Part shown: positions 7,111 to 9,670 of the stretch, one piece after another
How positions within the stretch are numbered: position 1 is the first letter of the stretch
Layout of the letters: the number at the start of each line of letters is the position of its first letter
Source of the DNA: Bacteroidales bacterium
GTDB lineage: Bacteria; Bacteroidota; Bacteroidia; Bacteroidales; Porphyromonadaceae
DNA: 9,670 nucleotides
Direction of reading: 5' to 3'
Assembly: GCA_004555765.1 (NCBI GenBank)
Contig: SFHG01000057.1
Span: 1-9,670, forward strand
Position numbers and translations under genes: made by a program
Notes under the pieces: model-generated
Told to the model about the DNA's origin: nothing
Databases searched by the model: none
Seen by the model: the letters and a program-made list of their open reading frames with translations, nothing else

Positions 7111-7193
7111 TGGTACGTACCGGGCACTTCGCCTCGGCCTATACGGGAAGATTCTCCGGTACAGACCGAGGCGAAGTGCCCGGTACGTGTCTC
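7111..7193 (+). repeat. 83-bp palindromic intergenic element, copy 2
   Basis: The element starts with TGGTACGTACCG, identical to 17-28, and ends with CGGTACGTGTCTC, differing at one base from 87-99. The total length is also 83 bp. Arms 7115-7137 and 7166-7188 are a perfect 23-bp inverted repeat around a 28-nt loop. The flanks CGTACCG/CGGTACG and the inner CGG/CCG align with copy 1, but the 12-nt middle of each arm (7123-7134 and 7169-7180) is unrelated to copy 1 in sequence while remaining fully complementary. It begins 47 nt after the stop codon of the last B12 gene. There is no T tract after the stem, so it is not a classic terminator, though it may stabilise the mRNA 3' end. Confidence 0.75.
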
Positions 7194-7206
7194 GTGAGCC
7201 GTCCGC

Positions 7207-7242
7207 TTTGCCTTTTGGGTCAAAACCGACTTTGGTGGCAAA
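7207..7242. repeat. Compact multi-stem fold in intergenic DNA
   Basis: The outer stem TTTGCC/GGCAAA (7207-7212 with 7237-7242) encloses a perfect hairpin TTTTG-GGT-CAAAA (7213-7225) and a small CC/GG hairpin (7226-7235), giving a three-way-junction-like shape. Its role is unknown. It lies between the palindromic element and the thiN promoter. Confidence 0.3.
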
Positions 7243-7270
7243 TGATGTCCGATAGATACTCGTTTTTGGG

Positions 7271-7278
7271 TACATTTG
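7271..7278 (+). promoter_or_regulatory. Candidate -7 box for thiN-rnhA
   Basis: TACATTTG matches TAnnTTTG exactly, 49 nt before the thiN start. No TTTG lies at the usual 19-21 nt upstream, so only the -7 half is supported. It overlaps the left arm of an 8-bp inverted repeat, GGTACATT (7269-7276) with AATGTACC (7305-7312). I found no TPP riboswitch signature between 7064 and 7327. Confidence 0.4.
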
Positions 7279-7327
7279 TGCAGTATCCCTCACGGGACGT
7301 TTTGAATGTACCGGTCTCTCAACACTA

Positions 7328-7975
7328 ATGAAGCAGTATAACGTGATCGTGGCCAACGGCATTCTGCCGAGGACGCGCAAGATGATCAACCTAATCGAAG
7401 ATGCCGAACACGTGATCGTGTGCGACGGCGCAGTTAATAACTACTTTTCTTATACCAAGCGACTTCCCGATTACGTCATTGGTGACGGGGATTCTTTGGA
7501 TAAGGATTTGGTTAATCAGTGGCACATCCCTTTCATTAAGGTCGAAGATCAGGAAACCAATGACCTTACAAAGGCCGTCTTTTCCGGCAAAGAACACGGT
7601 TGGGACAATTTTCTGATCGTCGGAGCCACAGGCGGAAGAGATGACCACGCGATCGCCAATATCTTCCTTTTGGGGTACTACGTCAAGATCGGAGTCAACG
7701 TACGGATGATTTGCCCCAAAGGCGAGTTTATCCCCGTGGCCGGACACTTTGACGAAAGAGTGGGATCCGGGCGGGTCGTCAGCATTTTTCCCGTGGATCA
7801 CAGCCCCGTCACAGCTACAGGGCTTGTCTATCCCGTCATCAACCGGACGTTCAATGAACTGTGGGAAGGCACCCTTAACAAAACCAAGGAAGACCGCCTC
7901 GTCATCGACTCGGAAGGGCGTTTTCTCGTGTTCCTCGGTAAGCGTCCCGCCGCATCTGCACTCGAAAGCCGATAA
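7328..7975 (+). CDS. thiN: Thiamine pyrophosphokinase
   Basis: A 215-residue cytoplasmic enzyme that transfers pyrophosphate from ATP to thiamine to give thiamine diphosphate. The family signatures are plain: CDGAVNNYF (32-40), VIGDGDSLD (50-58) for metal and nucleotide binding, QETNDLTKA (75-83) and GATGGRDDH (99-107). The C-terminal part from about 140 is the thiamine-binding beta domain. Length and motif spacing are normal. The ATG at 7328 starts directly at the conserved first beta strand (YNVIVANG). It lies 264 nt after the B12 operon and is unlikely to be part of it. rnhA follows 25 nt downstream and probably shares the transcript. No pnuT-type thiamine transporter is adjacent. Confidence 0.93.
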   Translation: MKQYNVIVANGILPRTRKMINLIEDAEHVIVCDGAVNNYFSYTKRLPDYVIGDGDSLDKDLVNQWHIPFIKVEDQETNDLTKAVFSGKEHGWDNFLIVGATGGRDDHAIANIFLLGYYVKIGVNVRMICPKGEFIPVAGHFDERVGSGRVVSIFPVDHSPVTATGLVYPVINRTFNELWEGTLNKTKEDRLVIDSEGRFLVFLGKRPAASALESR

Positions 7976-8000
7976 CTAAGGACAGCAGGCGGGCGCGGAA

Positions 8001-8657
8001 GTGGGTAATGCCAAAAAATATGTCGTCTGGAAAGGTCGCACCCCCGGTGTGTACGACTCTTGGGCGGAGTGTGAGCGCCAAGTCAAGGGCGTGAGCGCCG
8101 TCTTCAAGGCTTATCAGGGGATTTCCGACGCGGAGGCGCAGGCAATCTTCGAGGCGGGTCCGAAAAGCGAAATCGCTTCATACGGACAAAAGGAGGCTGC
8201 CGTGAGTGGCGGAAAGAGGGGTAGAGTCCGACCTACGGGGCAGGTCGACCTCCCCAAAGGAGCTTGGGCGGTCGATGCGGCGACATCTCATAATCCCGGC
8301 CCGATGGAATACCGGGGTGTGGATGTTGACACGGGCGAAGTCCTCTTTGCAAGCAAAGTGTACCCTGTGGGGACCAATAATATCGGTGAGTTTCTCGCCA
8401 TCGTGCACGCCGTCGCGCTGATGAGGCAGAGAGGAGAGCGACACACGCTTTTTTCGGACAGTCGTAATGCCATCTCTTGGGTGAAGCAGGGGACGTGCAA
8501 GACCAAATTGGAACGGACAGACAGGACGGAAGAACTCTTCCGTGTCCTTGATCGGGCCGTCGCGTACTTGAGAAAGCATAGTCTCGAGGGTGTGGATCTC
8601 CGCAAGTGGCCTACGGATATTTGGGGCGAAATCCCTGCGGATTACGGTCGCAAGTGA
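8001..8657 (+). CDS. rnhA: Ribonuclease HI with N-terminal viroplasmin domain
   Basis: A 218-residue enzyme that cuts the RNA strand of RNA-DNA hybrids. Residues 5-50 form the viroplasmin (caulimovirus VI-like) hybrid-binding domain (KYVVWKGRTPGVYDSWAEC). The catalytic domain spans about 88-218, with VDAATSHNPG (Asp92), TNNIGEFLA (Glu130), FSDSRNA (Asp153) and IPADYGRK (Asp214) supplying the D-E-D-D metal-binding set. The linker (51-86) is low in conserved residues. The start is GTG at 8001: the frame is open from 7980, no ATG exists before the viroplasmin motif, and GGAA precedes it. An ATG at 8008 is out of frame. The protein follows thiN by 25 nt and likely shares its transcript. Confidence 0.92.
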   Translation: MGNAKKYVVWKGRTPGVYDSWAECERQVKGVSAVFKAYQGISDAEAQAIFEAGPKSEIASYGQKEAAVSGGKRGRVRPTGQVDLPKGAWAVDAATSHNPGPMEYRGVDVDTGEVLFASKVYPVGTNNIGEFLAIVHAVALMRQRGERHTLFSDSRNAISWVKQGTCKTKLERTDRTEELFRVLDRAVAYLRKHSLEGVDLRKWPTDIWGEIPADYGRK

Positions 8658-8723
8658 GCCCTCCAAGCCTGTTCCCCTGATCGGCCCGTCCATTCCTTTT
8701 GCTGGGCGTGTGTGGCAGGTGTG

Positions 8724-8749
8724 CGGGCGAAGCCCGTAGGTAAGGGCTT
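8724..8749 (+). terminator. Weak candidate terminator after rnhA
   Basis: Two mutually exclusive small hairpins are present: CGGGC-GAA-GCCCG (8724-8736) and AAGCCC/GGGCTT (8730-8735 with 8744-8749). No run of T follows either, so termination is only a possibility. This is the one structured part of the first half of the 295-nt gap after rnhA. Confidence 0.25.
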
Positions 8750-8770
8750 TGGACAGTATTTTCTACGACT

Positions 8771-8803
8771 TTTGGGTTCGTATTGATATGTTTGCTAAAT
8801 TTG
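8771..8803 (+). promoter_or_regulatory. Bacteroidota-type promoter upstream of DUF2231 gene
   Basis: TTTG (8771-8774), 21 nt of spacer and TAAATTTG (8796-8803) match the consensus TTTG-N19-21-TAnnTTTG in full. A second -7 match, TATGTTTG (8787-8794), lies inside the spacer but without a -33 at the right distance. Transcription would start near 8810, leaving a leader of about 140 nt before the gene at 8953. This is the best promoter in the window. The rest of the gap 8658-8952 shows no convincing gene. Confidence 0.6.
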
Positions 8804-8878
8804 CCCTACCGTGACGGTCTATGGTCGGATGATGCCACGTTGGGAGACTTTTTCACATCAACGTTATCCGAACCCAAA
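8771..8878. repeat. Widely spaced 10-bp inverted repeat
   Basis: TTTGGGTTCG (8771-8780) and CGAACCCAAA (8869-8878) are perfect inverted copies 88 nt apart. The left copy includes the -33 box of the promoter and the right copy lies in the transcribed leader. It could be a paired binding site for a looping regulator, or chance. Confidence 0.35.
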
Positions 8879-8952
8879 TGCTCCTTCCGATTTCAGTGCC
8901 CGTGTGGAAGATCCAAGGCCTTTTTACTCACCCTTTTGCGCTCGCATAAAGT

Positions 8953-9381
8953 ATGTTTGATGTTTCTCACATTCACCCTATGTTGGTGCACTTCCCGATT
9001 GCACTTCTTTGCTTCGGGTTCTTCCTCGAACTTTGCTATCTTGTCCGGAGAAAATACATTTGCCTGACCGCTGCCGGTCTGTATCTTCTCCTCGGAGGTA
9101 CGCTCGCGACCGTCCTTACCGTCCTCTCCGGCTTCTTCTTTACCGGCGAGATGTCCGGTGCCGCAGGTGCCGTCCGCGAGATACACGAGACTTTTGCCGT
9201 CGCCACTGCAGTGGTAGCTCTGCTTGCTTCCGGCTTGCGCCTGTACTTGGCTCGAAAGAAAGTCGAAAAATCTCCCCTTATGACGGTTGCTTTTCTCCTT
9301 TACGGTCTTGCCGCACTCGGTGTGATGGGAGCCGGTTTTTATGGCGGGACGTTGGTTTACAATCATATGATGCCCCTTTGA
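8953..9381 (+). CDS. DUF2231 family inner-membrane protein
   Basis: A 142-residue integral membrane protein of the DUF2231 (COG4244-like) type. The signature HPMLVHFPIALL opens the first membrane segment (about 10-31). Three more segments lie at about 37-63, 79-99 and 109-134. Conserved histidines H8, H13, H78 and H138 sit near the ends of the segments; this pattern has suggested haem or metal binding in the family, but the function is not established. The closing GGTLVYNH motif is typical. The ATG at 8953 begins right before the family signature. The next gene is a rubrerythrin-like lipoprotein, so a redox or iron-linked role is a possible but unproven link. Confidence 0.8.
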   Translation: MFDVSHIHPMLVHFPIALLCFGFFLELCYLVRRKYICLTAAGLYLLLGGTLATVLTVLSGFFFTGEMSGAAGAVREIHETFAVATAVVALLASGLRLYLARKKVEKSPLMTVAFLLYGLAALGVMGAGFYGGTLVYNHMMPL

Positions 9382-9402
9382 GGCAATACTTAGGGGCATT
9401 TT
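9370..9402 (+). terminator. Rho-independent terminator overlapping stop codon
   Basis: ATGCCCCT (9370-9377) pairs with AGGGGCAT (9392-9399) around a 14-nt loop, followed by TTT within the run TTTT (9399-9402). The left arm covers the last codons of the DUF2231 gene and the TGA (9379-9381) falls in the loop. It would separate this gene from the following lipoprotein gene. Confidence 0.7.
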
Positions 9403-9463
9403 ATCCAAACGCTCGAGTAATATTTGAATTTTTTCTTAACACAATCCTTTTTTACTACATTAC

Positions 9464-9670
9464 ATGAAGACATCTTACAAACTCCTACTCCTTGCATCCG
9501 TTGCTATGCTCGCTTTCACGGGATGCGAAAACAAGGAAAACAAAGAAGGCGAAGAGACGGCTCAGACCGAGGAAGTCAAGGAAGTGACTGCCGACAACCT
9601 CAAGAACGCCATTATGGGTGAGCTCACGGCCAGCGCCAAGTACGCTGCTTTTTCCGAAAAAGCCAAGGAA
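9464..9670 (+). CDS. Rubrerythrin-like lipoprotein, 3' end outside window
   Basis: The first 69 codons of a gene that runs off the window, with no stop seen. Residues 1-20 form a lipoprotein signal (MKTSYKLLLLASVAMLAFTG) and Cys21 is the lipidation site, followed by a very acidic and lysine-rich linker (22-40). From 42 the sequence TADNLKNAIMGELTASAKY matches the start of the rubrerythrin four-helix domain; Glu53 is in the place of the first di-iron ligand. Most rubrerythrins are cytoplasmic peroxide reductases, so an exported, lipid-anchored version is notable. The start is the ATG at 9464 in an AT-rich context, about 60 nt past the upstream terminator; I found no full promoter consensus there. 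The catalytic domain cannot be confirmed without the rest. Confidence 0.75.
   Translation, partial: MKTSYKLLLLASVAMLAFTGCENKENKEGEETAQTEEVKEVTADNLKNAIMGELTASAKYAAFSEKAKE

Noticed and set aside
7111..7193. Rho-independent terminator for the B12 operon
   Set aside because: The stem is very stable but is followed by GTCTCGTGAG on this strand and has no T run on either side, so I list it as a repeat element.
7064..7327. TPP riboswitch before thiamine pyrophosphokinase
   Set aside because: I looked for the CTGAGA and ACCTGATCTGG-type conserved blocks and did not find them.
8783..9067. 94-codon plus-strand open frame before DUF2231
   Set aside because: It begins inside the promoter, overlaps the DUF2231 gene in another frame and has no family features.
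1..9670. CRISPR array, tRNA, rRNA or insertion sequence
   Set aside because: No regularly spaced direct repeats, no tRNA-like cloverleaf with a T-loop signature, no rRNA motifs, and no transposase reading frame were seen.

Overview
The window looks like chromosomal DNA from a member of the Bacteroidota, probably a Porphyromonas-like or other Bacteroidales organism with roughly balanced GC. The signs are lipoproteins with acidic residues just after the lipidated cysteine, a surface nutrient-uptake operon built around a TonB-dependent receptor, promoters of the TAnnTTTG type with or without an upstream TTTG, few Shine-Dalgarno sequences, and the viroplasmin-type RNase HI common in this phylum. 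The species cannot be named from the sequence alone.

Positions 1-744 hold no gene. They carry an 83-bp palindromic repeat (17-99) that ends in a terminator-like hairpin, a second long hairpin (116-211), a promoter with an operator-like inverted repeat (231-262), and a cobalamin riboswitch (about 322-524). A long leader follows the riboswitch, with a possible terminator (638-670) and a hairpin (708-743) that covers the only convincing Shine-Dalgarno sequence in the window.

Positions 745-7063 are one co-directional operon under this riboswitch. It encodes a BtuG-like beta-propeller lipoprotein, a BtuB-type TonB-dependent receptor, a lipoprotein with an unnamed C-terminal domain, and a second, larger BtuG-like propeller lipoprotein. 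Together they read as a vitamin B12 capture and import machine: surface lipoproteins bind cobamides and pass them to the outer-membrane channel. No inner-membrane BtuCDF or TonB/ExbBD genes are present in the window.

Positions 7064-7327 are intergenic and carry a second 83-bp element (7111-7193). Its ends and length match those of the first element, but its internal stem has a different sequence that is still self-complementary. A small multi-stem fold and a candidate promoter follow. Positions 7328-8657 are a housekeeping pair: thiamine pyrophosphokinase (thiN) and RNase HI (rnhA, GTG start).

Positions 8658-8952 are non-coding with a good Bacteroidota promoter (8771-8803). A DUF2231 membrane protein (8953-9381) follows, closed by a terminator that overlaps its stop codon. 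Last is the start of a rubrerythrin-like lipoprotein (9464 onward), cut by the window edge.

The strongest candidates for something undescribed are the paired 83-bp elements with a covarying stem on both sides of the B12 operon, and the four-protein surface B12 system with two different propellers and one uncharacterised lipoprotein.
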